Of a stretch of 35,201 nt of DNA, positions 1 to 8,241 are shown one piece after another (the stretch's first letter is position 1; the number at the start of each line of letters is the position of its first letter). Below the pieces are notes generated by a model that saw nothing but the letters and a program-made list of their open reading frames with translations, ran no database searches and was not told the origin of the DNA. The stretch covers positions 1-35,201 of the forward strand of contig JASJAT010000033.1 of assembly GCA_030066885.1 (NCBI GenBank), in the 5' to 3' direction. The stretch comes from Arenicellales bacterium. GTDB taxonomy: Bacteria; Pseudomonadota; Gammaproteobacteria; Arenicellales; JAANXG01. The position numbers were made by a program, and so were the translations under genes.

Positions 1-509
1 TCGATATCCTTTGTTTTGAGCTCCTGTACCATGGCCTCTGCTCCATTGCTTTGAGTAAATAAACCCAGTGAAATAATTTCTTGCTCACCCGCCTGGCGTT
101 TAACGTAGTGATCCTTAATTCCACTATCGGTTAAAATTTTTCTTTGCGCATCGATTTCCGACTGTGTAGCAAACGGCCCGATGTAAACTCGGTGCGCTCT
201 TATCTTTCGTTCTTTGACCGATCGTGTGTCGAACGGCACCGACAAGGTAGTTAATCTTTGGCCGGTCTCACTCGCCAGCCTCTCGTCAAAGAACGGACCT
301 ATTCTGAGGCAAAGGGGTTCCTGTGCGGGTTGTTCAACCGCTGGATCAGTAACAACCGAGCTTTTTATCGCAGCCACTTCACTCAGTAACATCATTGTTT
401 CCCCGCTGATGGGGGGGCGAATGAATTCGGTGCTGTCTGGCCTCTGGCCGTAGGTCCAAAGGAACAATCCTACGTTGCCTAACAACAGGACACCAAATAC
501 CCACTTCAT
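1..509 (-). CDS. SPOR-domain membrane protein (C-terminus cut by window edge)
   Basis: About 169 codons are visible, starting at the ATG at 509-507; the C-terminus lies beyond the left edge. The N-terminus is one hydrophobic segment (residues about 2-17) ending in WTYGQRP, which suggests a single-pass inner-membrane anchor. The rest is predicted periplasmic. Two SPOR-like stretches are seen, CLRIGPFFDERLA and RVYIGPFATQSEIDAQ, the second followed by a segment reading EIISLGLFTQS. SPOR domains bind denuded peptidoglycan glycan strands, often at division sites. Its place downstream of birA and coaX is the usual gammaproteobacterial arrangement. A 302-bp gap filled by a repeat separates it from coaX, so co-transcription is uncertain. 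The family assignment is from motifs; the role in division is inferred. Confidence 0.82.
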   Translation of the reverse strand, partial: MKWVFGVLLLGNVGLFLWTYGQRPDSTEFIRPPISGETMMLLSEVAAIKSSVVTDPAVEQPAQEPLCLRIGPFFDERLASETGQRLTTLSVPFDTRSVKERKIRAHRVYIGPFATQSEIDAQRKILTDSGIKDHYVKRQAGEQEIISLGLFTQSNGAEAMVQELKTKDI

Positions 510-811
510 GTGTCTGGCCCTTCGTCACACGGTTCAACCAACTGACAACTTTTAATCATGTATCAGAATATCCCCTAAAAATACGATCACCTGGTGTAGT
601 GTCTCTTAATTGGGTTGCTATTTGATCGTCATTCCGGCCAGGCTTAGCGAATGCAGAGTCGGAATCCAGCGTTCCAATTTGTTCGGATTCCCGCTTACGC
701 GGCGACGGTGTCTGGATTTTCACTTCCCTCCAGATCAAACCCGGGGCCTTCGTGGGGAATGACGTCTTGGAAGATGACAAGTTAATTCGGAAACACTGCA
801 CTAGGTGTTGA
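510..811. other. Intergenic gap, mostly repeat sequence
   Basis: This 302-bp gap between coaX and the SPOR gene holds no convincing gene. Its middle is an imperfect inverted repeat listed separately. The short open frames on either strand here are repeat sequence with no family signature. Confidence 0.6.
627..764. repeat. Imperfect inverted-repeat element (CGTCATTCC family)
   Basis: The ends are a perfect 9-bp inverted repeat, CGTCATTCC at 627-635 and GGAATGACG at 756-764. An inner pair, GGAATCCAG near 661-669 and CTGGATT near 712-718, nests inside. The general look (GTCATTCC, GGAATCCAG, GATTCCCGCTTACGCG) is that of a widespread non-coding dispersed repeat of proteobacteria. A shorter relative ending in GGAATGACG lies at 17886-17966. 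No transposase is associated. Confidence 0.65.
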
Positions 812-1543
812 CTACTTTAACGTATGGGCTAATCCAAGTAATACTAAATCAGGCTCATGTTGCAGAGACTTTGTCAGCATGGGTAATAGTAGCGGTGCAT
901 CACCACCTGTTATATATAACTTTGGGTTATCGAGTATGGCATACATTTCATGTAGGGCGCGATCGATCGCACCGGCTACACCGATAAAACTACCACCAGA
1001 TACACCCTCTGCGGTGGTCGTACCGAGTACCTGCTTAAATTCGGCGCGATTCTCAACGATATCAGAAGTACCCTCGAGGAGACTTTGCTGAATCAGATCG
1101 ATGCCCGGGAAGATGATTCCTCCTATGAATCGATCGTCCGCAGTCAAAGCGTCCACAGTGATGGCGGTGCCACAATCTACGACGCAAAGTGAACCATGCT
1201 CCAATAAAGATCTGGCCCCGATTAACCCGGCCCAACGGTCACATCCCAACTGTTCGGGTCGTGCATATTCATTACTGATTCCTTGGTACGTAGCTGTAGA
1301 GCGAAAAAATGCTGGATCGATCCCCCAGTTCTTTTGTATCCATGTTTGCAGGTTTTGTTCTGCTTCCTTTCCAGCCACATTTGACACCAAAACGGCTTCA
1401 GGCGGAGACATGTTCCCCCAATGATAATCGAGTATAAATCCAGTATCCCCTTGCATAGCCACAGACTGACTATTCGCCAAACGATTGTTGTCAATTCTCG
1501 CCCACTTTATACGTGAATTGCCCACGTCTACTACCAATTTCAT
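812..1543 (-). CDS. coaX: Type III pantothenate kinase
   Basis: 243 residues, normal for CoaX. It phosphorylates pantothenate with ATP, the first step of coenzyme A synthesis, in the cytosol. The ASKHA-fold phosphate-binding motif is at the N-terminus (VVDVGNSRIKWA), followed by QLGCDRWAGLIGAR, the CVVDCGTAITVDAL stretch and GGIIFPG, all in the family order. The ATG at 1543-1541 overlaps the birA stop as ATGA, so translation is probably coupled. Type III enzymes are insensitive to CoA feedback and do not use pantothenate analogues well; that is family knowledge. The gene ends at a TAG just before the repeat-filled gap. Confidence 0.95.
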   Translation of the reverse strand: MKLVVDVGNSRIKWARIDNNRLANSQSVAMQGDTGFILDYHWGNMSPPEAVLVSNVAGKEAEQNLQTWIQKNWGIDPAFFRSTATYQGISNEYARPEQLGCDRWAGLIGARSLLEHGSLCVVDCGTAITVDALTADDRFIGGIIFPGIDLIQQSLLEGTSDIVENRAEFKQVLGTTTAEGVSGGSFIGVAGAIDRALHEMYAILDNPKLYITGGDAPLLLPMLTKSLQHEPDLVLLGLAHTLK

Positions 1544-2523
1544 TGCCGCCTCACGCTGACGTCACCGTGATAACAAACGATATCTTTTCCTCCTTTTTGG
1601 CGAATCTTCAGCGCACCCGTGCTGTCGAGGTCTACGGCCTTTCCGGTCACTTTCCCACCACCGGCGGAATAAGTCACCACAACCTCGTGCCCGCACACGA
1701 TATCAAGATCCCTCCAACGTTTCCTGTAGCACTCAAATCCGTCCTCAACATAACGGCTTAATAATAGATGAAGTTGAGTGATGCACGCTGCCGCCAACTG
1801 GTTACGATCAATGTCGCAGCCTAAACCGTTAGCCAAATCCGTCCAGGGCTGTTCTATGCGCCGTGCATCCTGCTCGGAGATACGAACGTTGACCCCAACG
1901 CCGATCACGAGCGAACAAGGACCAGTTGATTCACCGCTGACGTCAATTAAAACACCACCTAACTTTTTGTTGTCGTGAACGATGTCGTTGGGCCACTTGA
2001 GGTCCAGCTTATCGATACCAAGGTCCTTTAAAGCGTCGATCAAGTGAATCCCTACGGCAACCGACATTCCCGAAATACTTTTCGGCCACACGTCGTATAT
2101 CCATCCCAGTGACATGAGTAAATTACGGTAGGGTGACGCCACCCAATGCCGCCCCCGTTGGCCACGCCCGTTGGATTGCGCTTCGGTTATACAAACCGTG
2201 CCATGGATAGAATCTTGCTTAGATAACCGCCAAAGATAATTATTAGTAGAGTCTACATTTTGCTCAATATAAATCCTGTGGATCTCAGAGCGGGTTCGCC
2301 CTTCTAGGCCTTGGCCAATCACGTCGCGATTTAATGTCACTATGCCCTTGGCCAGTCTGTAACCCTTTCCCGGAACACTATTGATAGGCAGGCCCGAAGC
2401 CTGCAGTGAAGCGATGTGCTTATGCACCGCAGCACGGCTGATACCAAGCTCTTGCCCCAACCATGTGCCGGTTAGAAATTCCTTATCGCTCAACAACTGT
2501 AAAAGTCGCACCCGAGATTGCAT
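1540..2523 (-). CDS. birA: Bifunctional biotin ligase / biotin operon repressor BirA
   Basis: 327 residues from the ATG at 2523. An N-terminal winged helix (LGQELGISRAAVHKHIASL) is followed by the biotin-protein ligase domain, with GRGQRGRHWVASPY (biotinyl-AMP loop) and LKWPNDIVHDNKKLGGVLID. It attaches biotin to the acetyl-CoA carboxylase carrier protein and, with the DNA-binding domain present, probably represses biotin synthesis genes. The open frame continues 26 codons further upstream, but that stretch runs into the terminator hairpin at 2570-2598 and has no family similarity, so I chose the internal ATG. A GTG two codons upstream is also possible. It is coupled to coaX. Confidence 0.95.
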   Translation of the reverse strand: MQSRVRLLQLLSDKEFLTGTWLGQELGISRAAVHKHIASLQASGLPINSVPGKGYRLAKGIVTLNRDVIGQGLEGRTRSEIHRIYIEQNVDSTNNYLWRLSKQDSIHGTVCITEAQSNGRGQRGRHWVASPYRNLLMSLGWIYDVWPKSISGMSVAVGIHLIDALKDLGIDKLDLKWPNDIVHDNKKLGGVLIDVSGESTGPCSLVIGVGVNVRISEQDARRIEQPWTDLANGLGCDIDRNQLAAACITQLHLLLSRYVEDGFECYRKRWRDLDIVCGHEVVVTYSAGGGKVTGKAVDLDSTGALKIRQKGGKDIVCYHGDVSVRRQ

Positions 2524-2569
2524 TGACACATTGTAACAAGGCCTATTCTGAACATTCACCAGACTAAAG

Positions 2570-2598
2570 AAAAAGGCCGGCTTACGCCGGCCTTTTTT
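2570..2598 (-). terminator. Rho-independent terminator, probably bidirectional
   Basis: A perfect 7-bp GC stem (GGCCGGC at 2575-2581, GCCGGCC at 2586-2592) with a four-base loop is flanked by A-run and T-run, so it reads as a terminator on both strands. It sits between the lipoprotein gene and birA, both on the minus strand, and most likely ends the lipoprotein transcript. This also means birA needs its own promoter downstream of it. Confidence 0.88.
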
Positions 2599-2620
2599 CA
2601 TTTCCCTATGGAATGCAATG

Positions 2621-3151
2621 TCATGATGTAGCCTTAAAGTTGCCCGTTACGGTAACTGGAATATCCTGGGTCCCCACTCTACACGTGCCCGACCCCGTTA
2701 CCGGGCCCGAGATCGTGTTACCGTTTACCGTACCATTAACAGTCGCGATACCCGAACAGGTTACCCCATCATCAGTTTCGCTAATCGGGATGTCTGCGGT
2801 AAAGGTGTTGCCATTCAATTTTGTTTTTACCGTTCTACCTTCGCCGGTTAACGTAACATCAGACCCTGAAATAACAATAGTTATAGGCGCGGTCTCATTC
2901 CTGTCAGAAAATCCAGGTGCACTCAGTGTAACGTTCATCGTTCCAGTGTAATTGGTTGAAGTGGCAGAAAGACTTGCACTTCCACTCGAACCCCCGCTAA
3001 CAGAACTGGATGTCGAACTTGTCCCACTGGTGCCGCCGGTAGTCCCGGCTGCTCCGGCAGTCGTCTCAGTACCACCATCACTACTGGTATCGCTGCCGCC
3101 CCCGCAAGCAACCAGGACCAGCGCGAGTAATATCGCGCTCAGCTTCTTCAC
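2621..3151 (-). CDS. Small predicted lipoprotein with Ser/Thr/Gly-rich linker
   Basis: 176 residues starting at a GTG (3151-3149) preceded by GGAG six bases upstream. The signal peptide MKKLSAILLALVLVAC ends in a clear lipobox (LVAC, Cys16). Gly follows the cysteine, which predicts the outer membrane rather than inner-membrane retention. Residues about 17-60 are a low-complexity Gly/Ser/Thr linker. The rest (about 60-176) is rich in Thr/Val/Gly and alternating hydrophobic residues, consistent with one beta-sandwich domain; two cysteines (SGIATV and SGTCRVG regions) could pair. I do not recognise the family. It is a single-gene unit with its own promoter-like sequence and terminator. Confidence 0.8.
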   Translation of the reverse strand: MKKLSAILLALVLVACGGGSDTSSDGGTETTAGAAGTTGGTSGTSSTSSSVSGGSSGSASLSATSTNYTGTMNVTLSAPGFSDRNETAPITIVISGSDVTLTGEGRTVKTKLNGNTFTADIPISETDDGVTCSGIATVNGTVNGNTISGPVTGSGTCRVGTQDIPVTVTGNFKATS

Positions 3152-3184
3152 AACATTCTCCGAGGATTAAGGTGCAAGGCAAAT

Positions 3185-3212
3185 ATAATATATATATCCA
3201 GAACTTATGCAA
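3185..3212 (-). promoter_or_regulatory. Candidate sigma-70 promoter of the lipoprotein gene
   Basis: On the minus strand TTGCAT (plus 3207-3212) and TATTAT (plus 3185-3190) are separated by 16 bp and lie about 35 bp upstream of the GTG start. Both boxes are close to consensus. The surroundings are very A+T rich, unlike the neighbouring sequence. Confidence 0.5.
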
Positions 3213-3231
3213 GTATTTTAATAAAATACTT
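3211..3231. promoter_or_regulatory. 21-bp palindrome abutting the promoter, candidate operator
   Basis: A perfect inverted repeat has arms AAGTATTTTA and TAAAATACTT around one central base. It overlaps the outer edge of the -35 box of the lipoprotein promoter. It is too far from any gene end, and lacks the GC stem, to be a terminator. A dimeric regulator site is the simplest reading; the regulator is unknown. Confidence 0.4.
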
Positions 3232-3336
3232 AAGATATCTAGATTTAGGGGATTTGTCGACACACGGCCCCATTCTGTTGTGGGGGCAGGTTGCTCCGGT
3301 TCATCGCGGTAATGGAAACTGCCCGTGCTTCCAGTT

Positions 3337-3361
3337 TATCGGCGCGGCGCGCGCCTCCTAC
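3337..3361 (-). repeat. REP-like palindrome (variant)
   Basis: On the minus strand it reads GTAGGAGGCGCGCGCC followed by GCGCCGATAA, a variant of the REP-like hairpin found at 15037, 24458, 30018, 30199 and 34628. It directly abuts the stop codon of the SLC13 permease gene. Confidence 0.55.
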
Positions 3362-5212
3362 TCAGAAAACTAAATTGAGCATGGCCAGCATTACGACCAA
3401 GAAGAGCAAGGTCATGACGCCACCCGCTCGCATGAAGTCGACGACACGGTATCCACCCGGACCCATGATCAATGCATTTACCTGGTGAGTCGGAATCAAA
3501 AAGGAATTGGAAGTAGCCAGTGCCACAGTCAAAGCAAACATCGCGGGATCGGCACCCACACCGATGGCGATGTTGATGGCGAGGGGTACCAATAGTACGG
3601 TTGCACCAACATTGGATATGACCAGAGTAAATATAGTAGCCAAAACCGCAATTGCAGCTTGCAGCATTAACGTCGAAACATCACCCAACAACACCAGCGT
3701 TTGCTGCGCAACCCAAGCAGCGGTTCCGGACTGTTCAGTGGCCAGCCCTAGTGGTATTAGACTCGCCAACAAAAACACCGATTGCCAACCGATGGAACGA
3801 TAGGCTTCTTCGATATTGATTACGCCCGATAGGATCATTCCCATGGCGCCGACCATCAGAGCTATTGACAACCGAACATCGGTGAACAATATAAGACTCA
3901 ACGCTAGTGCAAACGAAAAAGCGGCATACCGGAGTTTTTCAGGCCTGAAGGTTTCCTGTGGAAAGTCGGTTACCACGGCAAAATTTTGATCCCCTGACAT
4001 TGCAATCAGGTCTCGCCAGCGACTGTGCAGAAGCAAAGTATCACCGGCTTGAAGCTGCAGGCCACCCAGGTCGGTATCAATGATGTCATTAACCCGATAC
4101 ACGGCCAGCACTTTGGCTCGATGGTTCCGGCGAAACTGAATCTCTGCAATAGATTTACCAATCAGGTCTGAAAATGGAGGGATAACGACTTCGGCAATAC
4201 CTGCGTTAGTAGGACTCAGGTACTCGGCAAACGAATCAACCTCGGGTTTGAGTTCTAGTCCATGTTGCTTGGCGTATTTCTCAATCTCCTCCCTCGAGCC
4301 CATAATTGCCAGCTCCGACCCAACCCAAATGAACGTCTCTCTGGAAGGTGTAATACTCGAGTCTCCACCGCTTCTGACACCTAATATCCAGCCAGCGCGC
4401 CCGTGACTGTCCACATCTTTGAGTTGCTTACCTGCAAGGTCGCTGTTTCGTCGCACGCGCAGTTCAAACATCTGACCGTCTATCCCATAAACATCTCGGA
4501 AATATCTTAAGTTATCCGTTGCCGCCATCTTTTCGTTGGTGTCCGGTAGGACTAGCCGACCCAGCAGAACAAAATACCCAATAGCAACGGCAACCAGTAC
4601 TAAACCTATTGGGGTCACCGCAAAAAGGCCAAATGTATCCATCGGTTTCACGTCCGATGGCAGTACTTGGTTTGTATTTAGTATTAGATCGTTCAACAGG
4701 ATGAGCGGACTCGAGCCCACCATAGTTACCGTACCACCGACGATGGCACAGAAACCCATCGGCATAAGCAACCTGGAAATAGGTATGTACGAGCGTCGAG
4801 AGATACGGGTGACTACCGGGAGGAACAGCGCTGCCGCACCAATGTTTTGCATGAAACTCGAGATCGCTGCTACCGCACTGGATATTGTCGCGATGACTCG
4901 GCTCTCAGTCTGACCCCCCCATTTTAAGATCTTCCCGGCCAACGTACTCATCACACCTGTTTTGTCCAAACCCGCACCGATAATCATGACCGCGATGATG
5001 GAGATAACCGCATTGCTGGCAAATCCGTTAAACAGCTGGCTTGGATCCACCAAACCGTCGTATCCCGGCAATACCGAGGACAGACCAAGTATGACTAGGA
5101 TGAATAAGGCAGCGACGTCAACTCGAACGACTTCGAAGGCGAAAAGAAAAATGGTGAAGGCTAGTATCGCTAATACGGCGATCATCTCGTTCGTGAGGAC
5201 GATCGTATCCAA
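3362..5212 (-). CDS. SLC13/DASS-type permease with two RCK_C (TrkA-C) domains
   Basis: 616 residues. An N-terminal membrane half (about 1-205, with MQNIGAAALFLPVV and GSSPLILLN) and a C-terminal half (about 410-616, with ISNVGATVLLVPLAI and SNSFLIPTHQVNALIMGPGGY) flank two cytosolic RCK_C domains at about 215-400. This layout is that of Na+-coupled dicarboxylate/sulfate-type transporters of the ion-transporter superfamily; the substrate cannot be told. The start is taken as TTG (5212-5210), because GGAG lies six bases upstream; an ATG at 5185 would remove nine residues. It is divergent from a second permease of the same architecture. RCK_C domains usually bind a small ligand or nucleotide and gate transport. 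Confidence 0.88.
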   Translation of the reverse strand: MDTIVLTNEMIAVLAILAFTIFLFAFEVVRVDVAALFILVILGLSSVLPGYDGLVDPSQLFNGFASNAVISIIAVMIIGAGLDKTGVMSTLAGKILKWGGQTESRVIATISSAVAAISSFMQNIGAAALFLPVVTRISRRSYIPISRLLMPMGFCAIVGGTVTMVGSSPLILLNDLILNTNQVLPSDVKPMDTFGLFAVTPIGLVLVAVAIGYFVLLGRLVLPDTNEKMAATDNLRYFRDVYGIDGQMFELRVRRNSDLAGKQLKDVDSHGRAGWILGVRSGGDSSITPSRETFIWVGSELAIMGSREEIEKYAKQHGLELKPEVDSFAEYLSPTNAGIAEVVIPPFSDLIGKSIAEIQFRRNHRAKVLAVYRVNDIIDTDLGGLQLQAGDTLLLHSRWRDLIAMSGDQNFAVVTDFPQETFRPEKLRYAAFSFALALSLILFTDVRLSIALMVGAMGMILSGVINIEEAYRSIGWQSVFLLASLIPLGLATEQSGTAAWVAQQTLVLLGDVSTLMLQAAIAVLATIFTLVISNVGATVLLVPLAINIAIGVGADPAMFALTVALATSNSFLIPTHQVNALIMGPGGYRVVDFMRAGGVMTLLFLVVMLAMLNLVF

Positions 5213-5422
5213 ACAGTTCTCCGTGTTATTAAGAACGTAAAACTAGAAATTCGTTGGGAGTCCCAAGCGGAAAGACAATATAACATACGTCCCGAATTTA
5301 GGCATGGTACCGGGCGTTGTTAGCCTCCTATTCAGGAGACCGAAGCCCAATGCTGGAATTTGTCAGTGATAATTCGACGTCGAAGTAGATAGAATGCATC
5401 ACCCGCAAAAGGAACCTTATCG

Positions 5423-7255
5423 ATGCCCGAAGCACCCAATACCCACGCGATCGCGGTACTAGCCCTCACCGTCTTGGCATTGGTTCTTTTTACCCGTGAA
5501 AAGATCCCTCTCGAGACTTCAAGTCTGTTTGTCCTGGTCGCCCTGACTGTTGGGTTTGAGTTATTTCCTTACCAAACAGAGCAAGGACCGTTGCACGCTG
5601 TCGACTTTTTTTTCGGCTTTGGTCACGAAGCGTTAATCGCGGTGTGTGGCCTCATGATCGTTGGACACGGACTGGTCCGCACTGGTGCTTTGGAACCCGT
5701 CGGCCGCATGCTGGGCAGGCTGTGGGGAGTAAGTCCGCAGTTCTCCCTGCTTCTAACGTTACTTTTAGGGGGTTTGTTGAGTGCTTTTGTAAATAATACG
5801 CCTATCGTTGTCTTGTTGCTGCCGATATTGGTCAGCGTATCGATACGGGCAAATACACCCTCATCCAGCATATTGATGCCCATGGGTATGGCAACCCTTG
5901 TTGGTGGTATGACCACGACGATAGGGACGTCTACAAATCTGCTGGTGGTGAGTGTGGCCGCGAGTCTGGGCCTGGCGCGCATGGACATGTTCGCGTTTTT
6001 TATACCCGCTGGAATCGCAGCCTGCGTAGGTATTCTGTATCTTTGGTTGATCGCGCCCAGAATCATGCCGTTGCGCGAAGCTGCACTTAGCGACACTTCA
6101 CCTCGCTTGTTCACCGCTCAACTGCACATCCCGGAGGGTAGTTTCTGTGACGGCAAGACTTTGAGCGAAGTGGTACAAAAGGCGGGAGATCAGTTCAAAG
6201 TGCAAAGAATTCGGCGAAGCGAAAACGCCTATACCTTACCTTTACCGGATGTCCTGATCCGGGCGAACGATCGCCTGACACTACAAGACACACCGCAGAA
6301 TTTAAAAGAATACGAACAGGTACTGGATGCCCAGCTGTATTCGGAAAACGTCCAAGTAGATGACGAGCATCCTTTGCGTGCCGAGGATCAACAAATCGCC
6401 GAAATTGTCATTGTCCAGGGCTCGCCCCTCATAAATGTGACTCTGTCTGATATCCGTTTCTCCGACAGGTATCAGCTCACGACGCTGGCGATACACCGAG
6501 CCGGTCGCGTAATCGAATCCATACCCGACAGTGTGGGGAAAATTAGGCTCCGCATCGGAGACATTCTGCTCGTGCAAGGTGCCAGGGAGCAGATAGCGGC
6601 CATCAAACGCGAAGGGTACCTTTTGGTGCTGGACGCCACTATGGATCTACCCCACTCGAATAAAGCAACGTTGTCACTGGTCATTATGGCTGCAACCGTA
6701 TCAGCCGCCGCCATAGGTCTTATGCCCATTGCAATCAGCGCCACGCTGGGTAGCTTGGTGATGTTGGTGACCGGGTGTGTGCATTGGCGGGATATACAAA
6801 GGGCCTTGAGCGTTCAGGTCATTCTAATCGTGGTAGCCAGCCTTGCTTTGGGCAAGGCATTAATCGAAACCGGCGCTACAACATATGTCGCCCATGTATT
6901 TCTCGATACCACAGCCGGCGCCTCTCCGACTGTGATATTAAGCGGTCTCATGCTACTCATGGCCGTACTCACCAATATTGTCTCTAATAATGCGGCTGCT
7001 GTTATCGGCACCCCGATCGCAATTAATATCGCGCAGGAATTGGCGCTACCACCTGAAGCCTTCGTATTGGCGGTGTTGTTTGGGGCAAACATGAGCTATG
7101 CCACACCGATGGCTTACAAAACCAATCTGCTGGTGATGAACGCGGGTGGTTACGTTTTCTCAGATTTTGTGAGAATAGGTGTCCCGCTAACCCTCATCAT
7201 GTGGGCCGTATTCAGTTGGTTACTGCCGCTGATTTATGGGATAGGCACTGGTTAG
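5423..7255 (+). CDS. SLC13/DASS-type permease with two RCK_C domains (second, divergent)
   Basis: 610 residues from an ATG with AAGGAA about nine bases upstream. Architecture matches the divergent neighbour: membrane half (to about 210), two RCK_C domains (about 225-405; second one beginning IAEIVIVQGSPLINVTL), second membrane half. Unlike its neighbour it keeps the canonical SLC13 signatures FVNNTPIVVLLLP and GTSTNLLV in the first half and NIVSNNAAAVIGTPIAI and TPMAYKTNLLV in the second. Asn-Thr motifs of this type form the sodium/substrate site in characterised SLC13 transporters. Substrate is unknown; sulfate, dicarboxylates or another oxyanion are possible. The two genes are distant paralogues, not a recent duplication. 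Confidence 0.88.
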   Translation: MPEAPNTHAIAVLALTVLALVLFTREKIPLETSSLFVLVALTVGFELFPYQTEQGPLHAVDFFFGFGHEALIAVCGLMIVGHGLVRTGALEPVGRMLGRLWGVSPQFSLLLTLLLGGLLSAFVNNTPIVVLLLPILVSVSIRANTPSSSILMPMGMATLVGGMTTTIGTSTNLLVVSVAASLGLARMDMFAFFIPAGIAACVGILYLWLIAPRIMPLREAALSDTSPRLFTAQLHIPEGSFCDGKTLSEVVQKAGDQFKVQRIRRSENAYTLPLPDVLIRANDRLTLQDTPQNLKEYEQVLDAQLYSENVQVDDEHPLRAEDQQIAEIVIVQGSPLINVTLSDIRFSDRYQLTTLAIHRAGRVIESIPDSVGKIRLRIGDILLVQGAREQIAAIKREGYLLVLDATMDLPHSNKATLSLVIMAATVSAAAIGLMPIAISATLGSLVMLVTGCVHWRDIQRALSVQVILIVVASLALGKALIETGATTYVAHVFLDTTAGASPTVILSGLMLLMAVLTNIVSNNAAAVIGTPIAINIAQELALPPEAFVLAVLFGANMSYATPMAYKTNLLVMNAGGYVFSDFVRIGVPLTLIMWAVFSWLLPLIYGIGTG

Positions 7256-7370
7256 TTAACTGGTGGCGAGTGGCTGGTTCATGTCCGAAAATAGTTCGGG
7301 TCATTGCGCTAAGATACTCACACCACCAGAAGCGCACGGTAAACACAACGAATCAATCCAGTATCTGAGT

Positions 7371-7494
7371 TAAAAGTACAAAGTTGAAAGCAAAAAAGCT
7401 TATACAACATATTGGCAAATCAGTTCTTTAAACTTTGAACTTTTATTCTTTCAACTTACTAGATTGCCACGGCCGATGACGCGGCCTTGCAATG
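7371..7494. repeat. Long imperfect inverted repeat with GC-palindrome tail (copy 1)
   Basis: AAGTTGAAAG at 7381-7390 pairs with CTTTCAACTT at 7448-7457 (perfect 10 bp). The tail from 7463 begins ATTGCCACGGCCG, continues to ACGCGGCCT at 7479-7487, and is itself palindromic (ATTGC to GCAAT). A second copy with the same order of parts is at 25106-25205, and an 18-base fragment is at 19878-19895. It fills most of the gap between the second permease and the ankyrin gene. Confidence 0.7.
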
Positions 7495-7524
7495 ATGATT
7501 TTGAATTTCGTTGTGCCTTTGAGG

Positions 7525-8229
7525 CTATTTTATCGGGGCGGTGTTGGTCGGGGCCTTGGTCAGGTTGGAAACATCCAGGTACTGTGGACTGTCTTCGGCT
7601 CCCGCCATCTTCAGGAATGCCACGATGCGCGAATACCCTTTGAACTGAGCAATGCTTAGTGCTGTGTTTCCCTCCGAGTCTTTCGCGTTCGCGCTCGCGC
7701 CGGCGCTGAGTAACATCTGGACGATATCCGCATAGCCTTTAAATGCCGCCGCCATCAGGGGTGTCTTGCCGGTCAGCGTACGGACGTTAACGTTGACACC
7801 GGATTGAATCAATGTCTGCACCGCCTGTACGTTGCCTTTCATAACCGCGTTAAACAAGGCTTTAGCACCGTGCAGGGAACGTGCCATGTGTTGAGGTTCA
7901 GTTCCGGTGGGGACCTTTTTTATATAGTGATTAAACACAGCCACACATACCATGGCGGCCAGTGTAAGCAACATTATATTGGTATCTATACCAAATTGCT
8001 CGGCCAGCTCTTCCGGAAGATTTGCGCCCGCGACCAGGACAGCGGTAACCAGGACCAGGCTCATTCGCACATAGCGCACAAGGGATATGGCTACGATGAT
8101 GGACAGCGTTGCCAGCAAGACTTTTCTATCAACGAAGGCGATCTCGTCCGGCAGATTTGCGGCGATGGTAAGTAACACCACTGCGACCAACAACAAGATA
8201 TCGTACTTGGATTGTCGAAGGACTATCAT
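7525..8229 (-). CDS. Membrane protein with C-terminal ankyrin repeats
   Basis: 234 residues, starting 12 bases after the ilvD stop, so probably in the same transcript. Four hydrophobic segments are seen (about 9-26, 36-54, 57-70 and 84-102). They show an internal duplication: a hydrophobic run ending in ANLPDEIAF recurs as ANLPEELAEQF. From about residue 120 there are roughly three ankyrin repeats, with the typical GKTPLMAAAFKGYADIVQMLLSAGA and GNTALSIAQFKGY consensus. Ankyrin repeats mediate protein-protein contacts, so the gene may encode a membrane-anchored docking protein; its partner is unknown. No catalytic motif is visible. Linkage to ilvD does not by itself indicate a role in amino-acid synthesis. 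Confidence 0.82.
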   Translation of the reverse strand: MIVLRQSKYDILLLVAVVLLTIAANLPDEIAFVDRKVLLATLSIIVAISLVRYVRMSLVLVTAVLVAGANLPEELAEQFGIDTNIMLLTLAAMVCVAVFNHYIKKVPTGTEPQHMARSLHGAKALFNAVMKGNVQAVQTLIQSGVNVNVRTLTGKTPLMAAAFKGYADIVQMLLSAGASANAKDSEGNTALSIAQFKGYSRIVAFLKMAGAEDSPQYLDVSNLTKAPTNTAPIK

Positions 8230-8241
8230 GAGCTAAAGCTA

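Noticed and set aside
214-453. Open frame on the plus strand of 79 codons
   Set aside because: It lies opposite the SPOR-domain gene, which has recognisable motifs; the plus-strand product has none.
2524-2601. Longer birA start
   Set aside because: The extra codons run through the terminator hairpin and have no BirA similarity.
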